Assembly (NCBI GenBank): GCA_002730735.1
Contig: PCAU01000011.1
Span: forward strand, 1 to 64,000
Length of the DNA stretch: 64,000 bases
Direction: 5' to 3'
Source: Acidobacteriota bacterium
GTDB taxonomy: Bacteria > Acidobacteriota > Vicinamibacteria > Vicinamibacterales > UBA823
Positions 46,203-54,322 of this stretch are shown piece by piece. Positions within the stretch are counted from its first letter, which is position 1. The number at the start of each line of letters is the position of its first letter. The notes below the pieces were generated by a model. That model ran no database searches. It saw only the letters and a list, made by a program, of their open reading frames with translations, and was not told the DNA's origin. The translations under genes were made by a program, and so were the position numbers.

Positions 46203-48359
46203 ATGACCCCGCCTCTAGAAGGAGCGCAAGGGTTGCAAGGAAAACGTGCGACCGGCTCCATATTGCACTGGGGGGGAACGGGAATAGCGCTCTCACTGCT
46301 TATGGCCGGTTGCGCAACAGCGCCGCCGACGGTTGCTCCGGCCTTGACGACCAGACAGAAGCTCGCCGTCATTCTCCAATTGGAGCATCAACGTGTGATC
46401 GTTCCGCCTGAGGGTGCTGTGGTGCCGCTGCCTGGCTTGATGCCTGGCACGCCTCTTCCTCGGACACCCAGCTTATTCGAGTTTCTGGAAGACCCTGTGG
46501 CCAGAGTAAGACGTCGATCTGCGATCGCACTCGGAAGGGTCGGCTTATCCGATGCAGTGGAGCCACTTAGTGCATCTCTTGCTGATTCGAACCCCGCCGT
46601 GCGTCAGATGGCCGCGTTCTCTCTTGGTTTGATCGGGGAGCCGGAAGTCGCTGATGTACTCATGACCGCGCTCAGCGACCCGGATCCACTGGTGCGTGGT
46701 CGGGCAGCGGAGGCGCTAAGTCGGCTCGGGGTGCGTGAGGCAGCGCCAGCCGTCGGACAGATGGTCTCAGAGGTTGCTTCCATAGCTGCTCAAGTAGATC
46801 CCGATGACATGACCTATCCCCAGCCCCCTCCTGTCGAAGCCTTCCGTCTTGGGGTGATTGCACTTACGCGTCTTGAGGCGTATCAGTCGCTGTCGACGGC
46901 GCTACTTGATACTAATAATCTTTCAATAGTGCGTTGGTGGCCGGTGGCCTGGGCGTTCCAGCAACTTGCTGACCCAAGGGCAGCCGGAGCACTCACGGAG
47001 CTAATCGGAGGATCCGGCAGTTATCGAATTTCGTTTGCTGCCAGAGGTCTGGGACGTCTCGGCGATCCCACAATGGCTGAATTATTGGTTCCACTTCTTG
47101 ATCCGCGCCGATACGACTCCCAGGTCATCGTGTCTGCAGTTCGGGCCTTGGCTGATTTGGGTGCCCGGGAGAACATCCCGACATTGATGCGCCTACTACA
47201 GGAACCAGATCTCGATTTCGCGATACTCATCGAAGTATTGAAGGCGCTCGGGCGAGTGGGTGGAGCTGAGTCGACGGACCTGTTTCTAGATCTGCTGTCA
47301 CATCCGCGGTCAGCGATTAGGGTGGAAGCGCTTCGAGGACTGGCGAATTTCGATTCTCAAACATTTGTTCTTATGCTGTCAGGATTCGACGGTGATCCGC
47401 ATTGGAGTGTCCGCGCGGCCCTCGCGGACATCCTTGGTTCAATGAATTCTGATCTGGCCATGGCGCGTCTTGAGGCGATGCTGGACGACCCCGACCGCCG
47501 GGTGTTGCCATTCGTGCTCAGAGGCCTGGATGCATCTAGAGCTACCGAGGTCGCGCTTCAATATTTGGCAAGTGACGATGTTGTGATGGGAAGGGTTGCG
47601 GCACAGCAACTCGGTGTGCATACATCGGCTGAAGGAGCCTTGGCTTTGAAGCGGGCCTATGAGATGAGCCAAGGAGGAGAGAGGGCAGTCTTACGGCGTG
47701 CCATCGTTGAGGCGATTGTGACCTACGGGGGCAGTGTTTCTGCGGAGTTAATGCACGAAGCGCTGAAAGATTCGGATTGGTCTGTGCGAACTCGTGCGGC
47801 GCAAGTGTTGGACGCCGAGGAGGTCACCAAACCATACGAGGGCAGAATCCGTCCGTTGCCAGCACCCGGCTTTGAAGAGGCTCTGACGCTGGCCGTTCCT
47901 ACAGTGTCTCCGCAGGTCTACCTTGAAACGGACGCGGGAACGATTCAGATTGAATTATTAGTACTTGATGCCCCTCTATCGAGCAGTCGTTTCGCGGAGT
48001 TGGCTGGGAACGGGTATTTCCACGGAGTGCCGTTTCACGATGTAGTCGCAAATGGTCTGGTGAGGGGTGGAGACCCACGTGGCGACGGATTTGGAGGTAC
48101 GGGTGTTACCTTGCGAGATGAGTTGAGTGAACGACCGATACTTCGTGGAACCGTAGGTTTAACGCTGCAAGGGGAAGAGCCAGAAACCGCAGAGGGGCAG
48201 TTCTTCATTGCACTCACACCTCAGCCTGAGCTCGATGGGCATTACACGGTCATCGGACGCGTTGTAGACGGAATGGCGGTCGTCGACGGTCTGACTCAAT
48301 GGGACGTTATCCGGCGAACCCGTGTGTGGGATGGAGTCTCGATGACAGGACTAGAGTGA
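46203..48359 (+). CDS. Lipoprotein with HEAT-like repeats fused to a cyclophilin-type PPIase domain
   Basis: A 718-residue predicted lipoprotein. The lipobox LMAGC places the acylated residue at Cys37, preceded by a hydrophobic helix. Residues about 90-540 are HEAT-like alpha repeats (RRRSAIALGRVGLSDAVEPL, VRQMAAFSLGLIGEPEVADV, VRTRAAQVLDAEE). From about residue 570 a cyclophilin domain follows (YLETDAGTIQIELL, FHGVPFHDVVANGLVRGGDP, GQFFIALTPQPELDGHYTVIG). Such domains isomerise X-Pro bonds; the repeats would offer a docking surface for folding clients in the periplasm. The Arg and Phe typical of active cyclophilins seem partly replaced (FHDV, QGEEPETAEG), so activity is uncertain. A bidirectional terminator follows. 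Confidence 0.85.
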   Translation: MTPPLEGAQGLQGKRATGSILHWGGTGIALSLLMAGCATAPPTVAPALTTRQKLAVILQLEHQRVIVPPEGAVVPLPGLMPGTPLPRTPSLFEFLEDPVARVRRRSAIALGRVGLSDAVEPLSASLADSNPAVRQMAAFSLGLIGEPEVADVLMTALSDPDPLVRGRAAEALSRLGVREAAPAVGQMVSEVASIAAQVDPDDMTYPQPPPVEAFRLGVIALTRLEAYQSLSTALLDTNNLSIVRWWPVAWAFQQLADPRAAGALTELIGGSGSYRISFAARGLGRLGDPTMAELLVPLLDPRRYDSQVIVSAVRALADLGARENIPTLMRLLQEPDLDFAILIEVLKALGRVGGAESTDLFLDLLSHPRSAIRVEALRGLANFDSQTFVLMLSGFDGDPHWSVRAALADILGSMNSDLAMARLEAMLDDPDRRVLPFVLRGLDASRATEVALQYLASDDVVMGRVAAQQLGVHTSAEGALALKRAYEMSQGGERAVLRRAIVEAIVTYGGSVSAELMHEALKDSDWSVRTRAAQVLDAEEVTKPYEGRIRPLPAPGFEEALTLAVPTVSPQVYLETDAGTIQIELLVLDAPLSSSRFAELAGNGYFHGVPFHDVVANGLVRGGDPRGDGFGGTGVTLRDELSERPILRGTVGLTLQGEEPETAEGQFFIALTPQPELDGHYTVIGRVVDGMAVVDGLTQWDVIRRTRVWDGVSMTGLE

Positions 48360-48381
48360 CGCCGAAAGCATTGTGCAGTTG

Positions 48382-48412
48382 AAAAAAGGGGGCGACGATC
48401 GCCCCCTTTTTC
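48382..48412. terminator. Bidirectional intrinsic terminator
   Basis: GGGGGCGA at 48388-48395 pairs with TCGCCCCC at 48399-48406, flanked by A runs on the left and T runs on the right. It ends transcription of the lipoprotein gene from the left and of the 22-residue micro-gene from the right. Confidence 0.9.
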
Positions 48413-48431
48413 GTTACGCGGGAAGGCACTC

Positions 48432-48500
48432 TTAACGCTTCTTTGCGCCCTTCTTCTTAGCCGCCTTCTTCTTCTTCTTAGCTGCTTTTCTCTTTGCCAT
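48432..48500 (-). CDS. Lysine-rich microprotein, 22 residues (second of tandem pair)
   Basis: ATG (48500-48498) to TAA encodes 22 residues made only of Met, Ala, Lys, Arg and Gly. It begins MAKRKAAKKKKK and ends in AAKKKGAKKR, the same C-terminal end as its neighbour. Net charge is about +16. A G-rich stretch (AGGGGGG) lies 11-17 nt before the start. It is followed by a strong terminator 20 nt downstream. Polycations of this kind resemble the tails of histone H1-like proteins and would be expected to bind nucleic acid or ribosomes. That is inference; I know of no named family. Its existence as a gene rests on duplication with conserved start, stop and sequence. Confidence 0.75.
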   Translation of the reverse strand: MAKRKAAKKKKKAAKKKGAKKR

Positions 48501-48542
48501 TGTCGCCTATTCCCCCCCTTCATCCGGAGATTTCGACGTGCA

Positions 48543-48580
48543 CAAAAATTTAGGGGGTGTCGATGTTGTTGACACCCCCA
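48543..48580 (-). terminator. Intrinsic terminator after the first micro-gene
   Basis: On the minus strand GGGGGTGTC (48579-48571) pairs with GACACCCCC (48561-48553) around a 9-nt loop, then TAAATTTTTG follows. It lies 19 nt past the stop of the 20-residue micro-gene and before the second one, so most transcripts should carry only the first gene. Confidence 0.85.
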
Positions 48581-48598
48581 TACAGATTGTCGAAAGAA

Positions 48599-48661
48599 TC
48601 AGCGCTTCTTCGCGCCCTTCTTCTTAGCCGCCTTCTTCTTTTTTGCCTTCTTTTTCGCCAT
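48599..48661 (-). CDS. Lysine-rich microprotein, 20 residues (first of tandem pair)
   Basis: ATG (48661-48659) to TGA (48601-48599) encodes MAKKKAKKKKAAKKKGAKKR: 13 of 20 residues are lysine, with Ala, Gly, Arg and Met. The C-terminal 13 residues are the same as in the second copy. It follows a full promoter and an ~88-nt leader shared with ftsZ, has AGGGGATAGCA just before the ATG as ribosome site, and is followed by a strong terminator. All of this marks a real, probably highly expressed, monocistronic gene. A role in compacting DNA, binding rRNA or neutralising polyphosphate is possible; nothing in the sequence decides between them. Such genes are missed by annotation with length cut-offs. 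Confidence 0.85.
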   Translation of the reverse strand: MAKKKAKKKKAAKKKGAKKR

Positions 48662-48674
48662 TGCTATCCCCTAT

Positions 48675-48784
48675 TAGGAGTCTATCTACGACGATTAACA
48701 GCTAACGAACTAACACAATAGGTAGGCTTAGTGAACTTCCCTCATACAACATATAGATTATTGATAAGAAAAATGTGGTGTCAA
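48675..48784 (-). promoter_or_regulatory. Promoter and leader of the micro-genes, near-copy of the ftsZ leader
   Basis: Read on the minus strand: TTGACA (48784-48779), 16-nt spacer, AATAAT (48762-48757), start near 48750. The bases from the -35 element to 48675 align with 14133-14240 upstream of ftsZ with about 13 substitutions and one 2-nt indel in 110 positions. The block includes a five-codon ORF (ATG at 48745, TAA ending at 48728, reading MREVH) matching MREAR of the ftsZ copy. Conservation well past the promoter implies a functional RNA or DNA element in the leader. Confidence 0.85.
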
Positions 48785-48930
48785 GGACAAAGTGCACAAA
48801 ATGTCAAAAAAGTGTCGCCGAAGCGCCCACAACAGGGTGTGTCGGTCGCTAGAGCGCACGACTGTAGACTTGTAATTAGAGCGCCCTGTCCACTCTCTGT
48901 CCTACGCGATCTGCTCGATGAAAAAACTCA

Positions 48931-50046
48931 TCACGGGAAGCTCGTCCGTAATAATTTCTTGGCAGCATGTTTCTCCAATGCCAATTGTATTAACCGATCC
49001 AACAACTCGACATACGCCACTCCGCTCGCCTCCCACAGTTTAGGATACATGCTGACCGTTGTGAACCCTGGAATCGTGTTTACTTCACTCACGAACAATT
49101 CCTTCGTCTCGTCATTCAAAAGGAAATCCACCCTAGCCATTCCTGAACCATCAATGGCTCTGAACGCGGTCACAGCGAGGTGCTGCACCTTATCGGTTAG
49201 CTCAGCGTCAAGTGGAGCCGGAATCCGGAGTAACGAACCTTCGTCAACGTATTTTGCCTCGTAGTCGTAGAACTCTCGCGATGGAACCACCTCTCCAGGT
49301 ATCGAAGCCTCGAGTTGATTGTAACCGAGGACAGCACATTCGATTTCCCGCGCGTCCGGCACGGCCTGCTCGACGACAACCTTTCGATCGAACTCCGCCG
49401 CATAGGACATTGCAGCTTTCAGATTGTTTGCAGATGTGACCTTGGAGATACCGACACTTGAACCGAGATTGGCCGGTTTAACAAACACTGGAAAGCCGAG
49501 TTCGGAGGCAATCATCTTACAGATCGCGTCCGGTGTGCTGGTCCAGTCGGATTGCCGAATAATGCGGTAGTCGACTTGAGGTAAATTGTTCGCCGCGAAC
49601 AGTTGTTTCATCACGGCCTTGTCCATGCCCACCGCCGAGGCAAGAACACCCGCCCCGACGTAGGGCATGTCAATCATCTCCAACAGGCCCTGCACCGTGC
49701 CGTCCTCGCCGTAGGGACCGTGTAAAACCGGAAAGACTACATCGAGTGCAAGGTCTTGAACCATCGCAGACGGCTCATTGATTCTAGGCCGGCCTGGAAT
49801 GCCATCTTGGTGATTTCGGACAGTCCCAGCTGCTCTCAAACGCGCATGTTCAATTAGCTCTGAAGCCTGAACGACTGTCGGTGGACGCTCGGGCTGGCTC
49901 CACCGTCCATCTTTACCAATGAGGATTGGAACTGGCTCGTAACGGCTCGGGTCTAGATGGTGAACGACAGCGGCCGCGGAGGCTAGCGAGACCTCATGCT
50001 CGCCGGAGCGCCCACCGAAGAGTACGCCGATCCGCATCCGTGTCAC
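48931..50046 (-). CDS. ddl: D-alanine--D-alanine ligase Ddl
   Basis: A 371-residue ATP-grasp ligase that makes the D-Ala-D-Ala used by MurF. GVLFGGRSGEHEVSLAS opens the N-terminal domain, HGPYGEDGTVQGLLEM and GAGVLASAVGMDKAVMK define the central region, FVKPANLGSSVGISKV the ATP-grasp loop, and FVSEVNTIPGFTTVSMYPKLWEASG the metal site. The Tyr/Phe-type residue near the end of the omega loop was not resolved, so D-Ala versus D-Lac specificity is only inferred. In most dcw clusters ddl sits beside murC-ftsQ; here it is separate. Confidence 0.95.
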   Translation of the reverse strand: MTRMRIGVLFGGRSGEHEVSLASAAAVVHHLDPSRYEPVPILIGKDGRWSQPERPPTVVQASELIEHARLRAAGTVRNHQDGIPGRPRINEPSAMVQDLALDVVFPVLHGPYGEDGTVQGLLEMIDMPYVGAGVLASAVGMDKAVMKQLFAANNLPQVDYRIIRQSDWTSTPDAICKMIASELGFPVFVKPANLGSSVGISKVTSANNLKAAMSYAAEFDRKVVVEQAVPDAREIECAVLGYNQLEASIPGEVVPSREFYDYEAKYVDEGSLLRIPAPLDAELTDKVQHLAVTAFRAIDGSGMARVDFLLNDETKELFVSEVNTIPGFTTVSMYPKLWEASGVAYVELLDRLIQLALEKHAAKKLLRTSFP

Positions 50047-50115
50047 CGCTTTGTCACTTCAAACTAAAATGGGAATCGCCTATCCTGTTCAAAAAACTCG
50101 CATAGTATACGCTTA

Positions 50116-51249
50116 ATGAGCGGCGTCTTCGACTTTCAAGTTACCGAGCGTGACGGTGATGCCCGGTGCGGCAGGTTGTCGACGCCACACGGTGTCATAC
50201 ATACGCCCGCCTTCATGCCGGTAGCCACTCGCGGCACGGTCAAGGCCATGACCCATCGGGACCTGCTCGGTATGAAAGCCGAGGTGATTTTAGCCAACAC
50301 GTATCACCTACACCTACGACCTGGCACTCACCTCATTGAACAGTTGGGCGGCCTGCACCGATTCATTGGCTGGGACCGGCCTATTTTGACGGATAGCGGT
50401 GGTTATCAAGTGTTCAGTCTCGCTTCACGGCGAACCGTTGATGAGCAGGGGGTGCGCTTCAGATCCCATTTAGATGGCGAAGAACACCTGCTTACGCCGG
50501 AGGGAGTCACCGATCTTCAGTGGGCACTCGGCTCAGATGTCGCAATGGCTTTTGACGAGTGCGTTGCTTATCCTTGCGACGCATCTGACCTAGGTCGCGC
50601 GATGGAGCGGACACTTCGGTGGGCACAGCGCGCTCGTCAGCGATTCAAGAGCCTCCGTGAAAACAGTGCCGGGGTTAATCCCGGACAAGTACAATTTGGT
50701 ATTGTGCAAGGAGGTGTTGACCACAAACTTCGAGTGATCAGTGCACGGGAAACGGTCTCGCTGGGCTTTGACGCCTACGCCATTGGAGGCCTCAGTGTTG
50801 GTGAGCCCGTGCAGGTTATGTACGAGGTCGTAGGCGAGACAGCACCACGACTTCCGGAGGGGTGTCCACGTTATCTGATGGGGGCCGGCACCCCTGTTGA
50901 CCTTGTTGAAGCCGTGTCGCGGGGTATCGACCTCTTTGACTGCGTCCTTCCGACACGAAACGCCAGGAACGGACAGCTATTCACTTCCAAAGGGCGTCTT
51001 AACATCAAACAGGCACAGTTCGTCGACGATATAAGACCCCCAGATGAGCAGTGTAAATGCTACACCTGCCAACGTCACTCGAGGGCTTATTTGAGACATC
51101 TTTACCTTGTTGATGAAATGTCTGCGTCGACCCTTAACACGTTGCATAATCTCCACTTTTACCTTGACACAATGCGGCGGGTTAGGGAATGTATAAAGCT
51201 CGGCACGCTGGAAACACTCAGACAGGAATTCCGCCTGCTCGACTCCTGA
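50116..51249 (+). CDS. tgt: Queuine tRNA-ribosyltransferase (tRNA-guanine transglycosylase)
   Basis: A 377-residue TIM-barrel enzyme that swaps guanine 34 for preQ1 in tRNAs with GUN anticodons. Asp93 (ILTDSGGYQVFS) is the general acid/base and Asp275 (LFDCVLPTRNARNG) the nucleophile. The zinc site is CKCYTCQRHSRAYLRHL with three Cys and a His. It heads the tgt-yajC-secD-secF order seen in many bacteria. queA is not in the window. Confidence 0.96.
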   Translation: MSGVFDFQVTERDGDARCGRLSTPHGVIHTPAFMPVATRGTVKAMTHRDLLGMKAEVILANTYHLHLRPGTHLIEQLGGLHRFIGWDRPILTDSGGYQVFSLASRRTVDEQGVRFRSHLDGEEHLLTPEGVTDLQWALGSDVAMAFDECVAYPCDASDLGRAMERTLRWAQRARQRFKSLRENSAGVNPGQVQFGIVQGGVDHKLRVISARETVSLGFDAYAIGGLSVGEPVQVMYEVVGETAPRLPEGCPRYLMGAGTPVDLVEAVSRGIDLFDCVLPTRNARNGQLFTSKGRLNIKQAQFVDDIRPPDEQCKCYTCQRHSRAYLRHLYLVDEMSASTLNTLHNLHFYLDTMRRVRECIKLGTLETLRQEFRLLDS

Positions 51250-51341
51250 CTTCCAACGGTCAAGGCCTGAACGGACACTGACTGAAAGACACGCGTCGAC
51301 TAGGCAAAGCTGCTGAGGATTCCATGCACGACGGGTGACCA

Positions 51342-51704
51342 ATGATGAGGTATTCAATGTTTACCGATCCTTCACTAGTTGTGGCGATGGGCGCTCCGCC
51401 TGAATCGGGCGGGAGTGTCTGGCTGCAGTTTGTGCCTTTCGCTATGATTTTAGCGATCTTTTATTTCGTGATCTTGTTACCAATGAAGCGGAGACAGAAA
51501 AAGGTACAGGATTTTCAGGGGGCGCTTAAGGTGAACGATCGCGTCGTCACGACTAGTGGCCTATATGGCATTATCACGAAGCTGAACGACGAACGCTCGG
51601 TGCAGGTTCAGATTGCTGAGAAAGTCAGAGTCGACATTGCCCGGGCGGCTATCGGTGGCTACCAGGGGCAGGAGCCGGTAGTCAAGGATTCTGGACAAAA
51701 CTGA
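51342..51704 (+). CDS. yajC: Preprotein translocase subunit YajC
   Basis: A 120-residue single-span protein of the SecDF-YajC holocomplex. The membrane segment (about 24-42: VPFAMILAIFYFVILLP) is followed by MKRRQKKVQDFQGALKVND and the SH3-like VVTTSGLYGIITKLND that define the family. It lies 92 nt after tgt and 39 nt before secD. Confidence 0.92.
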   Translation: MMRYSMFTDPSLVVAMGAPPESGGSVWLQFVPFAMILAIFYFVILLPMKRRQKKVQDFQGALKVNDRVVTTSGLYGIITKLNDERSVQVQIAEKVRVDIARAAIGGYQGQEPVVKDSGQN

Positions 51705-51743
51705 ATCGAATAGAGTCGCTGTGCGTGCGACTCGGTAAAGTGA

Positions 51744-53312
51744 ATGAATAAGAATCTTCGTTGGAAACTTCTTTTGATAGTTGGGATCGTTGCTTTGGCA
51801 GGATGGTCCGTGTACCCACCAGAGGAAAAAGTTCGCCTAGGGCTCGACCTGAAGGGTGGGGTCCACATGGTTCTCCGCGTACAGACTGACGATGCGCTCC
51901 GCATTGAAACTGAGACAAGTCTCGAGCGAGTGCGCGAGATACTGGAAGTGCGAAGCATCGGGGTTGGAGCTATGACGATGGAATCCCCGACGCGTTTTCG
52001 CATTGAGGGTGTCTCTCCTGCGCAGGACGCCGAGTTTCGAGCGATTACTGACGAGCAACTACTGGTGGTCTATCGCCGGGAGTCCAGTGCCGGCGGGCGG
52101 TACGCGTTCGAGATGAGGCCTAATATGGCCGTATCGTTACGTGAAGAGTCCGTTCGGCAGGCGCTGCAAACCATTGAACGGCGCGTCAACGAACTGGGTG
52201 TCAACGAACCAATTGTTGCTCCACACGGTGTTGGTGGAGACCAAATTCTGGTTCAGTTGCCAGGCGTCAGTGACGTTGCGCGTGCTAAAGAGATTATTCG
52301 TTCCACGGCGCTTCTCGAGCTAAAACTTGTTGAGCAGGGTCCAGCAATATCGCGAGAGACTTTACTGCAAGCCAACGGAGGGCGGTTACCGGATGGGATG
52401 GAGGTGGTGCCGGGTACAGACGACACGCTCACTCCTGGTGCGGCACCCCAGTCTGTTTTTTACCTTGTGCGTCGAGTAGCTGCGATCACCGGGAGGGACC
52501 TGCGAACTGCGCGTTCAACGCTTGACGAGTATAACCAACCCGCGGTCAGTTTCTTGTTGAATGGTGATGGGGCCAGAAAATTTGGGAATATCACCAGCCA
52601 GAACATCGGTCGTCAGTTGGCGATCATTCTTGATGGTCGGGTATATTCCGCACCGGTTATCGAATCACGGATTACGGACGAGGGACGAATTACCGGCTAC
52701 TTCAGTCAAGAAGAGGCTGCGGACCTTGGCCTTGTGCTTCGTTCGGGTGCGTTGCCGGCTTCTCTCACCTATCTAGAAGAGCGCAGGGTCGGCCCGACGC
52801 TCGGTGCGGACTCTGTGCGTGCTGGAATTCTTGCGTCCGTGACCGGACTGTTGCTCGTGGCATTTTTTATGCTCGTCTACTACAAGTTGGCCGGTATTAA
52901 CGCAATCTTATCGGTCGCACTCAATCTACTGATTCTGCTGGGAGTGATGGCGTATCTGAACGCAACGATGACACTTCCTGGTATTGCCGGATTTATCTTA
53001 ACGATTGGAATGGGTATTGATTCGAACGTACTGATCTTTGAGCGGATCAAGGAAGAGTTAGCATCCGCGAAAAATGTCAGACTCGCGGTGGCGGCAGGGT
53101 TTGACCGTGTGTTTCTGACCATCCTCGACACACACGTCGCGTCGCTAATTGCTGCGGCATTCTTGTTCCAATTTGGCACAGGCCCAATCCGAGGGTTTGC
53201 GACCACGCTTTTCTTTGGGCTGCTATCCAACGTCTTCACGGCCGTGTTCGTCTCGCGGACGCTGTTTGAGACAATTCTTACTCGTCGACGAGTGGCGAAA
53301 CTCAGCATCTGA
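51744..53312 (+). CDS. secD: Protein translocase subunit SecD
   Basis: A 522-residue RND-type membrane protein that uses proton motive force to pull exported proteins into the periplasm. One N-terminal span precedes GLDLKGGVHMVLRV, a large periplasmic region (P1 domain), then five spans from about residue 355 with GFILTIGMGIDSNVLIFERIKEE, the family signature holding the proton-relay Asp. It is followed by secF after 3 nt. Confidence 0.96.
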   Translation: MNKNLRWKLLLIVGIVALAGWSVYPPEEKVRLGLDLKGGVHMVLRVQTDDALRIETETSLERVREILEVRSIGVGAMTMESPTRFRIEGVSPAQDAEFRAITDEQLLVVYRRESSAGGRYAFEMRPNMAVSLREESVRQALQTIERRVNELGVNEPIVAPHGVGGDQILVQLPGVSDVARAKEIIRSTALLELKLVEQGPAISRETLLQANGGRLPDGMEVVPGTDDTLTPGAAPQSVFYLVRRVAAITGRDLRTARSTLDEYNQPAVSFLLNGDGARKFGNITSQNIGRQLAIILDGRVYSAPVIESRITDEGRITGYFSQEEAADLGLVLRSGALPASLTYLEERRVGPTLGADSVRAGILASVTGLLLVAFFMLVYYKLAGINAILSVALNLLILLGVMAYLNATMTLPGIAGFILTIGMGIDSNVLIFERIKEELASAKNVRLAVAAGFDRVFLTILDTHVASLIAAAFLFQFGTGPIRGFATTLFFGLLSNVFTAVFVSRTLFETILTRRRVAKLSI

Positions 53313-53315
53313 CAT

Positions 53316-54299
53316 ATGCAGATCTTTAAGACTCCGAATATCAATTTTTTCCGTTGGCGGTGGCAGGCAATTGGAGTGTCGACCATTGTCATTCTCGTCG
53401 GCGTGAGCACGATTTGGTCTGGGGGCGGCTTACCGCTTGGTATTGACTTCTCAGGTGGAACGGCAGTTGTCCTGCGCTTCGAGGAACGAACACCCGAAGA
53501 GGCAGTCCGAATGGCCATATCCAGTGTCGAGGGCGAGAAGGTCGTGCAGCAGTATGGTGATCCAGCCGAGAACGAGGTGCTCATAAGGCTCCCACAAATT
53601 GCTGAAGAAACAGGAGCCAGCTTGGAACAGGGCGCCAACTCTGTTGTTGAAGCGATTGAGTCGGCTGCGTTAGGAGAGTTTGAGGTGCAGAGCACCGACA
53701 TCGTGGGGCCTGTGATTGGTCGGGAACTGCAGCAGAAAGGGATCTATGCCACGCTGGCAGCGTTGGCAGGCATCCTGATCTATGTCGGTATCCGGTTCAG
53801 GTTTAGCTTCGCTGTAGGCGCGATTGCTGCCGTGTTCCACGACATCCTCGTCACACTGACTTTTTTGACGGTCTTCGGCTACGAGCTGTCGCTGAATGTT
53901 GTGGCTGCGATCTTGACAATCACTGGTTATTCGGTCAACGACACGATCGTTATCTTCGACCGGGTGCGCGAGAACCTGCGTTCGATGCGTCGAGACAAGC
54001 TTGAGTTGGTTGTCAATAGGAGCGTGAATCAGACTCTGGCTAGGACGATTATTACTTCGGCCACAACGTCGTTGGCCGTTTTAGCTTTGTTCCTCTTCGG
54101 GGGTGAGGTGCTACATGGCTTTGCTTTTACGATGCTGGTCGGCATCATTAGCGGTACTTACTCAACAGTGTTTATTGCGGCGAGCACAGCTGTTTTCGTG
54201 AATGAACGCCGTGCTAACCAGCGAGTTTCTACTGCACCTGGGCTGACGGGCGGGAAGAAAAGGTCCCGGCGGCAGAAAATGAAAATTCGAGCCTCGTAA
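53316..54299 (+). CDS. secF: Protein translocase subunit SecF
   Basis: A 327-residue partner of SecD with six predicted spans. GIDFSGGTAVVLRF is the first periplasmic motif; GYSVNDTIVIFDRVRENLR in the fourth-span region is the SecF signature with the conserved Asp. The C-terminus ends in a basic cytoplasmic tail (GGKKRSRRQKMKIRAS). Confidence 0.96.
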   Translation: MQIFKTPNINFFRWRWQAIGVSTIVILVGVSTIWSGGGLPLGIDFSGGTAVVLRFEERTPEEAVRMAISSVEGEKVVQQYGDPAENEVLIRLPQIAEETGASLEQGANSVVEAIESAALGEFEVQSTDIVGPVIGRELQQKGIYATLAALAGILIYVGIRFRFSFAVGAIAAVFHDILVTLTFLTVFGYELSLNVVAAILTITGYSVNDTIVIFDRVRENLRSMRRDKLELVVNRSVNQTLARTIITSATTSLAVLALFLFGGEVLHGFAFTMLVGIISGTYSTVFIAASTAVFVNERRANQRVSTAPGLTGGKKRSRRQKMKIRAS

Positions 54300-54322
54300 T
54301 CTGTTGAGTCAACCCCCTGAGC

